DNA of 43,312 nucleotides from Bacteroidales bacterium (GCA_017999895.1 JAGNKY010000020.1:1-43312); one strand, 5' to 3'; positions 7,109 through 15,532 are shown, counted from the first letter of the stretch. Program-made: numbers and translations. The notes: a model not told the origin generated them from the letters alone.

Positions 7109-7992
7109 TGGAAATTTCTGTTGTTATACCTGTATATAAAGGAGAAAAATCTTTAATGAGACTTTTTGAAAAGATCTGCTATGAACTTACAGGAAGATAT
7201 TCGTATGAAGTACTATTTGTTCATGACAAAGGGAGTGAAAGAAGTAAGGAAGTAATAAAAAGAATTGTTATACACAGACCTGATGTGGCAAGAGGATATT
7301 TTCTTCCTGTCAATATGGGTCAGCACAAAGCAGTATTAGAAGGTTTAAAAAAAGCCAGAGGAGAATACATTATAACAATGGATGAAGACCTCCAGCATGA
7401 TCCTGCATATATAATACCTCTTGTGGAAAAACAGAAAGAAGGAGGATTTGATGTTGTTTATGCAAAGTTTATAAAAATGGAACAACCATATATTAGGTTG
7501 TGGATGTCAGGATTTTTAAGAGTCATACTGCGTAAAACTGTACCCGGGCTCTATCCATATTATTCACCTTTCCGTCTTATAAAGAGGGATATGGCTGAGA
7601 AAATCCTGCCATTACATTATTCTTATACTTTTATTGATGGCTCTCTGGGGAAAGTGACAGATAATTTCGGTTATATAGATGCTATTCATCATGACAGACC
7701 TGACGGGGGAAGTTCATATTCATATTTTAAACTTTTTAAGCATGCACTGCTTATCATGTGGAATTACTCGTTATTTTCGAAATGGCGTAAATCAATTAGT
7801 AAGACTACGTCAACCCACCTTCACTTTTTTAAAGTGGTAAAAAAAGAAAAAGCTACAGCTGACAAAGTAAATAGTGAATTTTACTCTGTCTCTTTTTGCG
7901 ATAATTATTTTGTTACACAGAATTCACAGAGGGCATTAGAGTTACTCAGAGAGAATCATTCAGTCCTTGACCGGTCTGCCAATGACGAATAA
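7108..7992 (+). CDS. Family 2 glycosyltransferase, ArnC/DPM1-like (polyprenyl-phosphate glycosyltransferase)
   Basis: 294 residues. N-terminal SVVIPVYKGEKSL, then VNMGQHKAVLEGLKKARG, the DxD-type MDEDLQHDP at about residues 91-99, and DGGSSYSYFKLFKHAL near residue 200. These blocks follow ArnC and dolichyl-phosphate mannosyltransferases, which charge a polyprenyl phosphate with a single sugar. ArnC's two C-terminal membrane helices are not obvious, so it may be peripheral like DPM1. The neighbouring acyltransferase, aminotransferase and GT-C protein suggest that the sugar is a 4-amino-4,6-dideoxyhexose. It overlaps the WbqC gene by one base. Confidence 0.8.
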   Translation: MEISVVIPVYKGEKSLMRLFEKICYELTGRYSYEVLFVHDKGSERSKEVIKRIVIHRPDVARGYFLPVNMGQHKAVLEGLKKARGEYIITMDEDLQHDPAYIIPLVEKQKEGGFDVVYAKFIKMEQPYIRLWMSGFLRVILRKTVPGLYPYYSPFRLIKRDMAEKILPLHYSYTFIDGSLGKVTDNFGYIDAIHHDRPDGGSSYSYFKLFKHALLIMWNYSLFSKWRKSISKTTSTHLHFFKVVKKEKATADKVNSEFYSVSFCDNYFVTQNSQRALELLRENHSVLDRSANDE

Positions 7993-8005
7993 AAAGCTAA
8001 AACTT

Positions 8006-8019
8006 AAACGAAAAACGAA
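8006..8019. repeat. Two AAACGAA heptamers just upstream of a start codon
   Basis: AAACGAA twice in phase, ending four bases before the ATG at 8024. The same word family (AAACGWW) occurs at 6341-6366 and directly before the wzc start at 13065. Confidence 0.55.
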
Positions 8020-8023
8020 AATA

Positions 8024-8668
8024 ATGAAGATCGCTATAATAGGTATTGAGGGAACAGCAAGGAATATCATTGAGCAGATTGATGACGCTGTAAAGAATCA
8101 CGGTTATCAGGCAGAAATAGCCGGAGTTGTTATAGATACTTATCCTTCAGGATCGCTCGTGGCAGGATTTCCGGTTCTTTGCGGTACGTGGAACATTGAT
8201 ACGCTTCTGAACGACACCGGTATATCGTTTATTTTTGCACTTTACAAACCGGATAAGCTGAAAGAAAGATATAATATTCTGATGAGTTACAGGATTCCTT
8301 ATGAGAGATTTACAAATTTTGTTCATCCAATGGCTTATGTAGCCAGAAGCGTTAGAATGGGCAACGGCAATGTAATATTGAGTAATTCAACTGTACAGAG
8401 TGATGTTGTTATGGGAAGTTTCAATATAATAAACAGCGGTGTTACTATAGAACATGAGTCTGCGTTAGGAAATGGTAATTTTATTGCAGCGAATTCATGT
8501 TTAGGATCAAAGGTGAAGATTGGCAGTCATTGTTTTATAGGATTGAATTCATCTGTGCGCGAAAATGTTACACTTGGAGATGAATTATTTGTTGGAATGC
8601 ATTCACTGGTGCTGAAGGATTATGGTAATGAAATAATAACAGGCATACCTGCAAAACCAATATCTTAA
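8024..8668 (+). CDS. NeuD/PglD-like sugar acyltransferase (left-handed beta-helix)
   Basis: 214 residues from the ATG at 8024. An upstream in-frame start at 7967 would only add a Lys/Arg-rich stretch overlapping the previous gene. The N-terminal half is a PglD-type Rossmann-like domain (MKIAIIGIEGTARNI). The C-terminal half has hexapeptide repeats, and IEHESALGNGNFIAANSCLG holds the conserved catalytic His region. The C-terminus ITGIPAKPI is typical. Next to a WecE-like aminotransferase it most likely N-acetylates the 4-amino group of a nucleotide-activated 4,6-dideoxy sugar, as PglD does; O-acetylation is the alternative. Confidence 0.85.
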   Translation: MKIAIIGIEGTARNIIEQIDDAVKNHGYQAEIAGVVIDTYPSGSLVAGFPVLCGTWNIDTLLNDTGISFIFALYKPDKLKERYNILMSYRIPYERFTNFVHPMAYVARSVRMGNGNVILSNSTVQSDVVMGSFNIINSGVTIEHESALGNGNFIAANSCLGSKVKIGSHCFIGLNSSVRENVTLGDELFVGMHSLVLKDYGNEIITGIPAKPIS

Positions 8669-8680
8669 GAAAATAAGTCC

Positions 8681-9817
8681 ATGAGAATACCATATAATAA
8701 GCCATGGGCATCTGAAAAATCAATAGAATATATAAGGGAGGCAATTTCAAATGGACATCTGTCCGGGAATGGTCGGTTTACTTTTCAATGCCACGACTTT
8801 TTTAAAAAACGATATAATCTGCAGAACTGCTTGCTCACAACCTCCTGCACTGACGCTCTCGAAATGGCTGCTATGCTGATTAACATCAAACCGGGTGATG
8901 AGGTCATTGTGCCATCTTTTACCTTTGTATCAACAGCTCTTGCATTTGAAAGAGAAGGAGCCAGGATAAGGTTTGCCGATTCACGTACAGATTACCCTGG
9001 CATGGATGAAACAATGGTGGAATCTCTTATTAATGAAAAAACAAAAGCAATAGTTCCAGTTCATTATGCCGGAATTGCATGCAATATGGAGAAGATAATG
9101 GAACTAGCATCAAATAGAAACCTTTATGTTATCGAAGATGCTGCTCATGCAATAGAAAGTTATTATAAAGGGAAACCCCTTGGAAGTATCGGCCACTTTG
9201 GATGTTTTTCTTTTCATGAAACAAAAAACATACATTGCGGTGAAGGCGGAATACTTGCTGTCAATGATACACAATACGCAGAAAGAGCAGAGATTTTATG
9301 GGAAAAAGGAACAAACAGGGCACAATTTTTCAGAGGAAAAGCATCATTTTATGAATGGAAAGATACTGGCTCTTCTTTTCTGCCTTCCGAAATTAATACA
9401 GCATTTCTTTATGCCCAGCTACAGGAAATAGAAAAAATACAGGACCGGAGATTGATGATATGGAATCGTTATTATAAAGGTTTTAAACAATTAGATGTTG
9501 CCGGTTATGTTAAATTACCTGTGCTTCCTGAATATTCAACATTAAACGGAAATTCTTTCTTCCTGATATGTAGAAATAAGGCAGAAAGAGATGGCCTTAT
9601 TGCCTTTCTTAAACAATATGGAATCATGGCATTGTCACATTATCTGCCTCTGCATAAATCGGAGTATTACTCTAAAAAATATGATGGATGCTCACTTCCT
9701 ATGAGCGAAAAATATAGCGATACAATTATCAGATTCCCTATTTATTATGAACTTTCTGAAGAAGATGTTGATGAAATCATTGACAAAACAGTAAGATTTT
9801 TCATGAGAAAGAGCTGA
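8681..9817 (+). CDS. wecE: WecE/RffA-like dTDP-4-dehydro-6-deoxyglucose aminotransferase
   Basis: 378 residues, DegT/DnrJ/EryC1/StrS family of PLP enzymes. It follows WecE block by block: PYNKP at the start, LLTTSCTDALEMAAMLI, VPSFTFVSTALAF, VPVHYAGIACNM, EDAAHAI, and the PLP-lysine motif FSFHETKNI with K182, then EKGTNRAQFFRG and SSFLPSEI. The expected reaction is transfer of an amino group to C4 of dTDP-4-keto-6-deoxyglucose, giving dTDP-4-amino-4,6-dideoxygalactose. Upstream dTDP-sugar genes (rmlA, rmlB) are not in the window and would be supplied elsewhere. It starts 12 bp after the acyltransferase and is followed two bases later by the GT-C gene. Confidence 0.85.
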   Translation: MRIPYNKPWASEKSIEYIREAISNGHLSGNGRFTFQCHDFFKKRYNLQNCLLTTSCTDALEMAAMLINIKPGDEVIVPSFTFVSTALAFEREGARIRFADSRTDYPGMDETMVESLINEKTKAIVPVHYAGIACNMEKIMELASNRNLYVIEDAAHAIESYYKGKPLGSIGHFGCFSFHETKNIHCGEGGILAVNDTQYAERAEILWEKGTNRAQFFRGKASFYEWKDTGSSFLPSEINTAFLYAQLQEIEKIQDRRLMIWNRYYKGFKQLDVAGYVKLPVLPEYSTLNGNSFFLICRNKAERDGLIAFLKQYGIMALSHYLPLHKSEYYSKKYDGCSLPMSEKYSDTIIRFPIYYELSEEDVDEIIDKTVRFFMRKS

Positions 9818-9818
9818 A

Positions 9819-11321
9819 ATGAAGAGTTCTTATGTAAAAAATATATGGGGAAGATATCTTTTATTAATACTTTTCCTTAATTTTATTATTCGCCTGATAG
9901 TATTTAATAATACAACTCTTTTCAATTTTTCCGATTATGGAGCTTATCTTAACGCGGTAGATAGAATCGGAAATGGACAGCAGGTTAAACTTCGTGGCGG
10001 AAATTTTCTTTTTGCAATATCATATATCGGGTATTTTGCAAAATATATTCTTGGTAATCTGAACTATTTTTTCTGGTTCAATTGTTTACTTGGAACTATT
10101 ACTACATTTATTGTTTCGTTCCTCATAATAAAAATAACCGGTAAACCGGCTGCAGGACTTATAACAGCCATCTTGCTGACTTTTTATACTGAGTTCATGG
10201 TTTTCTCTTCAGTGTTCTATACTCCTGTAATAATGTTATTTCTTCTGTCATTAATAATATTACTTCTGTATTATTATTTTCATACAGGAAGTAAAATTAA
10301 AGAGATGTTTTATCTTTTTACCTTACTCGGAGTTTATCTTCTTACATTTTTGTTTAAACCTGAACTGGCATATCTGCCGCTTTTTATCATTTTATCGTGC
10401 ATTTTCTTTATAAGAAGAAAAATTGTAGTGAGAAAAAATCTGATTCTATCAATAGTGCTTCTGTCAGGCATATTACTCGTTAAATTATCAGGCATTTATT
10501 ATAAGGAATATAATAATAATGAAGTTATGGCCAATGATTTTGTCTTTTTTGGTCATACTGATTACGGGGGAGACGGCGGAGAGGGGTCTTTTGTATATCA
10601 GGCGAATGAAGAAAGGTACAAAAAAGCATGGGACGAATATGTGATTAAAAACAATCTGAATAATCCCACGCGGGCAGACAGGAATGAATTTCAAATGAAT
10701 GAAATTAAAAAATTCATTACCAGGCAACCTCTTGAATGGGCAGGATTGCAGCTTACAAAATTCTTTCGTACTTTTGGTGTAGTCCCCGAAACAAGCAGTT
10801 TTAAAATACTTTACACCGGACTTATGAAAAATAAGCTTTGGTTTACCTCAATAGTTGTTGCTGCTCCGGTTGCAATAATTTTATTGTTATTTATAGTTTT
10901 TTTTGATTTTCAGTCGCTTAAAAATCTTTTTTATGTTTCAACGGTTAATGGAACACAAGCAGTGAACCCCGGTGATGAGAGTGGTTACCGGCCACCGCTC
11001 ACCTCTTTTCGGGATTCGGGCAAATCAGGATTTATCTATATTTACCTGATCTTATTTATTTATTACATAACTGCTACTATTTTCTATGGCCATTACCAGG
11101 AACGATACAGATTACCTGTTATGGTTGTTTTTATAGTGCCAGTTCTAGGATTTTTTATCGCATCGTTCAATAAAAAACACTTTTTTGATATGACTTCATT
11201 AATTATTAAAACTGTTATCATTATATTGTTTCTGACAATTTGGATTTTTCAAGCAAAAAAGGCAATAAGTAATGAGGAGAGATTGAAAAATGCCATAGAA
11301 TCAGTTGCTGATAAAAATTGA
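9819..11321 (+). CDS. Multi-pass membrane protein, probable GT-C glycosyltransferase (PMT/ArnT-like)
   Basis: 500 residues with about ten hydrophobic segments. After the first membrane helix (LLLILFLNFIIRLIVF) comes FSDYGAYLNAVDRI, with an acidic residue in the first outer loop as in GT-C enzymes. After a soluble loop of about 150 residues comes YQERYRLPVMVVF, the typical late motif of the PMT_2/ArnT group. GT-C enzymes use polyprenyl-phosphate sugars as donors on the outer face of the inner membrane. With the ArnC-like GT2 in the same operon it probably moves one modified sugar to a lipid or glycan acceptor. Overall similarity to a named enzyme is not clear from reading. Confidence 0.65.
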   Translation: MKSSYVKNIWGRYLLLILFLNFIIRLIVFNNTTLFNFSDYGAYLNAVDRIGNGQQVKLRGGNFLFAISYIGYFAKYILGNLNYFFWFNCLLGTITTFIVSFLIIKITGKPAAGLITAILLTFYTEFMVFSSVFYTPVIMLFLLSLIILLLYYYFHTGSKIKEMFYLFTLLGVYLLTFLFKPELAYLPLFIILSCIFFIRRKIVVRKNLILSIVLLSGILLVKLSGIYYKEYNNNEVMANDFVFFGHTDYGGDGGEGSFVYQANEERYKKAWDEYVIKNNLNNPTRADRNEFQMNEIKKFITRQPLEWAGLQLTKFFRTFGVVPETSSFKILYTGLMKNKLWFTSIVVAAPVAIILLLFIVFFDFQSLKNLFYVSTVNGTQAVNPGDESGYRPPLTSFRDSGKSGFIYIYLILFIYYITATIFYGHYQERYRLPVMVVFIVPVLGFFIASFNKKHFFDMTSLIIKTVIIILFLTIWIFQAKKAISNEERLKNAIESVADKN

Positions 11322-11389
11322 ATAAACAAGGTAATATTAAGTTTCATGGAAAAATTAAATTCGTAATACGTGTTGAATTTCTATTGAAA

Positions 11390-11403
11390 ACATTTTAAAA
11401 TGT
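11390..11403. other. Perfect inverted repeat in the wza leader
   Basis: ACATTTTAAAATGT is a perfect 14-bp palindrome about 50 bp before the wza start codon. It could be an operator or a weak stem; nothing in the sequence decides between these. Confidence 0.25.
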
Positions 11404-11452
11404 CTGATCATTTTTATTTTAGCTTTTTGCAACGAACCTGATATACTGAATA

Positions 11453-12235
11453 ATGAAAAATTTTGCCAGATCATTTATTTTTATATTTATTGTTATTTCT
11501 TCATGTACTTCACAGAAGAAATTAACTTATCTGAATAATCTTCCCGAAACGGGAGGAGAAGAGTTTCTGATGGAAATACCTGATTACAGACTCCAGCCAC
11601 GTGATGTACTCTATATTACAATTAAGGCAATGACACCCGACGGCACAATTAAAGATTTTCTTATCGGCACACAATATCCTCAGACCTATTCTGCTCTTCA
11701 GGGCGAAGGAGGAGGTTATCTTTATGGATATGACGTAAATTCTGAAGGCAATATTTTAATTCCTGTTATAGGTCAGGTTAAAGTTGCCGGGCTTACTCTC
11801 GATGAAACAAAAAAACTCTTGCAGACTAAATCAGAACAGGTGTTCGCAGGCGCCACAGTCGAGTGCAAACTCCTGAGCTTTAAGTTTACAGTGATAGGCG
11901 AGGTCAGATCTCCAGGCTCCTATATCAATTATAACAACTATCTCACTGTCCTCGAGGCTATCGGACGTGCAGGCGGGATAGACGACTTCGGCCGCAGGGA
12001 TAAGATACTCGTTGTGCGCCCCGTTGCAGGCGGAACAAAAACCTTTACCCTTAACCTTCAGGATAAGAACCTCCTTTCAAGCGAAGCATATTTCCTCCTG
12101 CCAAACGACGTGGTTATCGTCGAACCCCAGCCGAAAAAAATATTCAACCTGAACCTTCCAACCTTCTCGTTTATTTTAACATCAGTAACATCGGCAATAA
12201 CAACAACACTGCTGCTTATAAACTATTTTAAGTAA
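11453..12235 (+). CDS. wza: Wza-like polysaccharide export lipoprotein
   Basis: 260 residues. Signal peptide with lipobox ISSC, lipidated Cys at residue 18. The Poly_export domain starts at about residue 45 (YRLQPRDVLYI), followed by VIGQVKVAGLTLDETKKLL and an SLBB domain (VIGEVRSPGSYINYNNYLTVLEAIGRAGG region, about residues 145-180). A hydrophobic segment at the C-terminus (residues about 236-258) is the usual outer-membrane helix of Bacteroidetes forms. It forms the outer-membrane channel for the polysaccharide together with Wzc. Its usual partner wzc does not follow directly: a four-helix-bundle gene and heptamer arrays lie between. A gap of 131 bp before it may hold a promoter. Confidence 0.9.
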   Translation: MKNFARSFIFIFIVISSCTSQKKLTYLNNLPETGGEEFLMEIPDYRLQPRDVLYITIKAMTPDGTIKDFLIGTQYPQTYSALQGEGGGYLYGYDVNSEGNILIPVIGQVKVAGLTLDETKKLLQTKSEQVFAGATVECKLLSFKFTVIGEVRSPGSYINYNNYLTVLEAIGRAGGIDDFGRRDKILVVRPVAGGTKTFTLNLQDKNLLSSEAYFLLPNDVVIVEPQPKKIFNLNLPTFSFILTSVTSAITTTLLLINYFK

Positions 12236-12263
12236 GAAAATGTTTAAATGTTTCATATAAATA

Positions 12264-12402
12264 GGCACAGGGCACAGAGCTCAGGGCACAGAATACTATA
12301 CTTTTTCCCAGACCTTCTCTGTCCTTCCTACAGCTACGGCTTGCAATACCTTTTCTCTGAGCCCCTTGCTCTGAGCCCCTTACTCTGAGCCCTGAGCTTC
12401 TT
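12264..12402. repeat. Inverted pair of heptamer arrays (GGCACAG and GCCCTGA types)
   Basis: 12264-12291 holds GGCACAG, GGCACAG, AGCTCAG, GGCACAG in phase. 12354-12402 holds TCTCTGA, GCCCCTT, GCTCTGA, GCCCCTT, ACTCTGA, GCCCTGA, GCTTCTT in phase, then ATTA. The first block is the reverse complement of the word type in the second and in the array at 12941. The space 12236-12567 (332 bp) otherwise shows no gene. Confidence 0.8.
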
Positions 12403-12567
12403 ATTAAGTGCTGAGTTCTGCGATTTGAACTGGTGATTCAACAAGTTAAGAATGATAAATATAGTAAAAACAAAGGCAAAGACCACAGCGGGTATATGGA
12501 AGAAGATGGGAAAGGGAAGTCTTGGAAATTAATCTGTTGACATAAATATTATAATGAATTAAGAAAA

Positions 12568-12924
12568 ATGGAAGACTTTAGATTTGAGCAACTTGACATA
12601 TGGAAAGATGCAATTGATTTATCAGATATTATATTTGATTATGCTGATAAAGCAGATAATAAGAGGTTATATAAATTTGCCGAACAGTTAAGATCGGCGA
12701 ATTTGAGTATATCAAACAACATTGCTGAAGGATCAGGTTCATTTTCAGATAAAGAATTTGCAAATTTTCTTAATATCTCAAGACGGTCAATTTTTGAATG
12801 TGCCAATATTCTTCATATATTTCAGAAAAGAAATATTATTACAAAAGATGAAAGATTAAAAGTTTATCCAGAATTGATTGCTTTAAGCAAAAAAATTACA
12901 AATTTTCGCAAATCACTCCAATGA
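12568..12924 (+). CDS. Four-helix-bundle protein, S23/IVS family (copy 4)
   Basis: 118 residues: FEQLDIWKDAIDLSDIIFDY, then the signature AEQLRSANLSISNNIAEGSG at about residues 38-57, then FANFLNISRRSIFECANIL. The length and motif spacing fit the family. It sits between wza and wzc, which in most Bacteroidetes capsule loci are adjacent, and is bracketed by heptamer arrays of the same word family on both sides. This suggests that the gene and its arrays arrived as a unit. Function unknown. Confidence 0.85.
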   Translation: MEDFRFEQLDIWKDAIDLSDIIFDYADKADNKRLYKFAEQLRSANLSISNNIAEGSGSFSDKEFANFLNISRRSIFECANILHIFQKRNIITKDERLKVYPELIALSKKITNFRKSLQ

Positions 12925-12940
12925 CCATACAAATTGAACT

Positions 12941-13064
12941 CCGTTCCCCGTGCCCTGTGCCCTGTGCCCTGTGCCCTGTGCTCTGTGCCCTGTGCTCTGT
13001 GCCCTGAGCCCTGAGCCCTGTGCCCTGTGCTTCTTATTAAACGATAAACGAAAAACGATAAACC
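12941..13064. repeat. Heptamer array CTGTGCC then AAACGAT, abutting the wzc start codon
   Basis: From 12941 every 7 bases start a related word: CCGTTCC, CCGTGCC, then CTGTGCC/CTGTGCT/CTGAGCC eleven times to 13031, then TCTTATT, AAACGAT, AAACGAA, AAACGAT and AAACC, directly followed by the wzc ATG at 13065. Phase is kept for all 124 bases, including the change of word. The junction GCTTCTTATTA is shared with the arrays ending at 6337 and 12402. Confidence 0.95.
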
Positions 13065-15515
13065 ATGACTTCTCCTTCCCCCCTCAACAACCCTTCTCAG
13101 CCCTATTACATTCCTCCCGAGGAAGAAGGGCTCGATTTTAAACGCTATTTATCTCTTTTTATCAGTAACTGGTACTGGTTTGCCGGTGCGCTTCTGATTG
13201 CCCTTAGCATTGCCTATTCTATAAACCGATGGTCGGAAGATGTTTACAGTGTTTCTTCCACACTTCTTATAAAAGATGAACAATTAATGGGAGGCTTAAG
13301 TTCCGGCACAACAACACTTTTCCCCGGGATGGAGGCTTTCAGAAGTCAGCAGAATCTTAAAAATGAAATGGGAATACTCAGGTCGTTTACTCTTAATTAC
13401 AGGGTTATGCAGGAGATGCCCGACTTTCATGTTGATTATACGGCAGTGGGAAGAAGGGGAATCGTTGAAAAGAGAATTTATAACAAAAGCCCGTTTATCG
13501 TTATTTATGATTCCCTTAATAAACAGACAATCGGCGAGAAAGTGAATGTAAAAATACTTTCGGCTAAGAAATATAAGATTGAAATAGACGGCGAAAGAAA
13601 CTTCTCGAAGGAGATGAATTTTGGTGACAGGTTCAATGAACAGGGATTCGATTTCACAATCGAGCTTAGAGATAAAAACAATTTTGTTTTCGATCCTGAT
13701 GCTTCCAACAGATACTATTTTTATTTTGTCAGTCCCCAATTTCTTGCCAACATTTATAGAAGCAAGCTTTCAGTATCACCTGTAGAAGAAGAAGCTTCTC
13801 TGGTAACACTTACTGTTACTGGAACAAATCCAGAACAGGAAGCCGATTACCTGAACAAGCTTATGGATGTATATATTGAATTCGGACTCGAAAATAAAAA
13901 TAGAACTGCCGATCAGACTATAGATTTCATTGAAAATCAACTTGCAATAATATCCGATTCACTTCATCTGGCAGAAAACTCCCTCGAGAGCTTCAGGCTG
14001 GCAAACAGACTCATTGACCTGAGCCGTGAAGGTGTTGCAATTCAAAACAGGCTCGAGGAGATAGACAAAGAGAAAACGTCTCTTATGCTTCAAAAAAATT
14101 ATTATGAGTATCTGAAAGATTATATAGATACAAAAAAAGAAAGCGGTGAAATTATTGCTCCTTCGGTGATGGGAGTGACTGACCAGTTGCTTATCAGACT
14201 TGTTGAAGAGCTATCTCAGTTGCAAAAACAAAAAAAACAGTTGTCATTGAACCTGCTGGAATCAACAGGCCCGCTTAGAGTCCTTGAAGCCAATATAGCT
14301 AATACACGAATTGCAATAAGCAATAATATTGCAGACGGACTTGCAAATATCGAAAAATCTATTTCCGAAGCAGATAAGAGATTAAATGAAGTCGAGCGGG
14401 AAATAATGAAATTACCTTCCACTGAAAGACAGATGATTAATATTCAAAGGAAGTTCGACATAAACAATACTGTTTATACATTCTTGTTAGAGAAAAGAGC
14501 CGAAGCCGGCATTGCAAGGGCATCAACCGTATCGGATAACCGTATAATTGATTATGCCGGAGGTTACAGCAGCAGCATGATAAAACCCAAAGGAAGGCAG
14601 AACCTCATGATGGCAATTGTTCTCGGATTGTTTATTCCTGCGATTATAATTTTGTTACTGGATTATTTCAATAATAAAATCATTGACAAAAAAGATGTCG
14701 AAAAGCGTACAAATGCTCCGATTATAGGTTTCATAGGCCACAACACGTATAAAACGGATTTGCCTGCGGTACAACATCCGGGTTCATCTCTTGCCGAGTC
14801 GTTAAGGTCGGTTCGTACTAATCTCAAATATTTTCTGAAAGATGTATCGAATCCTGTCATTGCGGTTAGCTCGACAGTAACCGGTGAAGGAAAGACTTTT
14901 GTAGCAGTAAATCTTGCCGCAATAATTGCTTTGCCTGGGAAAAAAGTATTGCTTATAGACCTGGATCTCCGTAAACCAAAAGCGCACAAAATACTTGGCA
15001 ATAATGATAATACTGAAGGGATAAGCAAATATCTGATAGGAGAGAGTAAGATAGAAGATATTATTATTAAAACCGAAGTGGAAAATTTATGGTACGTTCC
15101 GGCAGGCCCGCTTCCTCCAAACCCTGCGGAGCTTATCGAATCGGAGGCAATGAAGGAATTTATTGATAAGGCAAAAAAGGACTTTGAATTTATTATAATA
15201 GATACACCCCCTGCGGCTGTCGTGACCGATGCTCTGCTTCTGGCTGACTTCGCCGATTTTTACATTTTCGTTGTAAGGCAGAGATTCAGTTCGAAGAATA
15301 CTGTTGAACTGATAGAGGAACTATACAGAAATGAGTCAATCGGAAGAATCGGCATTGTGATGAACGACATAAGTCTGACGGGATATTACGGATATGGATT
15401 ACGATACGGCTACGCCGGAGGCTACGGGTATTCTTATGGGTACAATTATTACGGCGATTATGTGTATTCGAGATATGGACACCACGGAGAAGGGAAGTAT
15501 TATATTGAAGAGTAA
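13065..15515 (+). CDS. wzc: Wzc-like chain-length determinant and BY-type tyrosine kinase
   Basis: 816 residues. First membrane helix at about residues 30-50 (Wzz domain), periplasmic coiled-coil part (residues about 270-450), a PSTERQ motif near residue 450 (GNVR domain), second helix at about 510-530, then the cytoplasmic kinase: Walker A VTGEGKTF near 605, Walker A' LLIDLDLRKP near 630-640, Walker B IIIDTPP near 710. The last 45 residues are a Tyr/Gly-rich tail, the autophosphorylation cluster. It controls chain length and export with Wza. No Wzb-type phosphatase is seen in the window. The start codon is fused to a heptamer array, so the leader has no ordinary ribosome binding site and its length could vary by slippage. 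Confidence 0.93.
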   Translation: MTSPSPLNNPSQPYYIPPEEEGLDFKRYLSLFISNWYWFAGALLIALSIAYSINRWSEDVYSVSSTLLIKDEQLMGGLSSGTTTLFPGMEAFRSQQNLKNEMGILRSFTLNYRVMQEMPDFHVDYTAVGRRGIVEKRIYNKSPFIVIYDSLNKQTIGEKVNVKILSAKKYKIEIDGERNFSKEMNFGDRFNEQGFDFTIELRDKNNFVFDPDASNRYYFYFVSPQFLANIYRSKLSVSPVEEEASLVTLTVTGTNPEQEADYLNKLMDVYIEFGLENKNRTADQTIDFIENQLAIISDSLHLAENSLESFRLANRLIDLSREGVAIQNRLEEIDKEKTSLMLQKNYYEYLKDYIDTKKESGEIIAPSVMGVTDQLLIRLVEELSQLQKQKKQLSLNLLESTGPLRVLEANIANTRIAISNNIADGLANIEKSISEADKRLNEVEREIMKLPSTERQMINIQRKFDINNTVYTFLLEKRAEAGIARASTVSDNRIIDYAGGYSSSMIKPKGRQNLMMAIVLGLFIPAIIILLLDYFNNKIIDKKDVEKRTNAPIIGFIGHNTYKTDLPAVQHPGSSLAESLRSVRTNLKYFLKDVSNPVIAVSSTVTGEGKTFVAVNLAAIIALPGKKVLLIDLDLRKPKAHKILGNNDNTEGISKYLIGESKIEDIIIKTEVENLWYVPAGPLPPNPAELIESEAMKEFIDKAKKDFEFIIIDTPPAAVVTDALLLADFADFYIFVVRQRFSSKNTVELIEELYRNESIGRIGIVMNDISLTGYYGYGLRYGYAGGYGYSYGYNYYGDYVYSRYGHHGEGKYYIEE

Positions 15516-15532
15516 TTAATTTATTAATTCTG

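Noticed and set aside
7967..8023. Longer N-terminus of the NeuD/PglD-like protein
   Set aside because: It overlaps the GT2 gene and translates AAACGAA repeat words; the domain starts at MKIAIIG (8024).
9180..9431. Small plus-strand frame inside the WecE-like gene
   Set aside because: Out-of-frame shadow of a gene with strong family motifs.
3023..12924. 23S rRNA intervening sequences
   Set aside because: The family is named after such insertions, but no rRNA sequence surrounds any of the four genes.
2504..13064. Classical diversity-generating retroelement (Avd-like proteins with repeats)
   Set aside because: No reverse transcriptase, no template/variable repeat pair with adenine-specific changes. 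The YADD in the protein at 25763 is the DxD motif of a glycosyltransferase, not an RT motif.
12950..13141. Small frame PCALCPVPCALCPV
   Set aside because: Translation of the heptamer array into the wzc gene; Cys/Pro repeats are an artefact.
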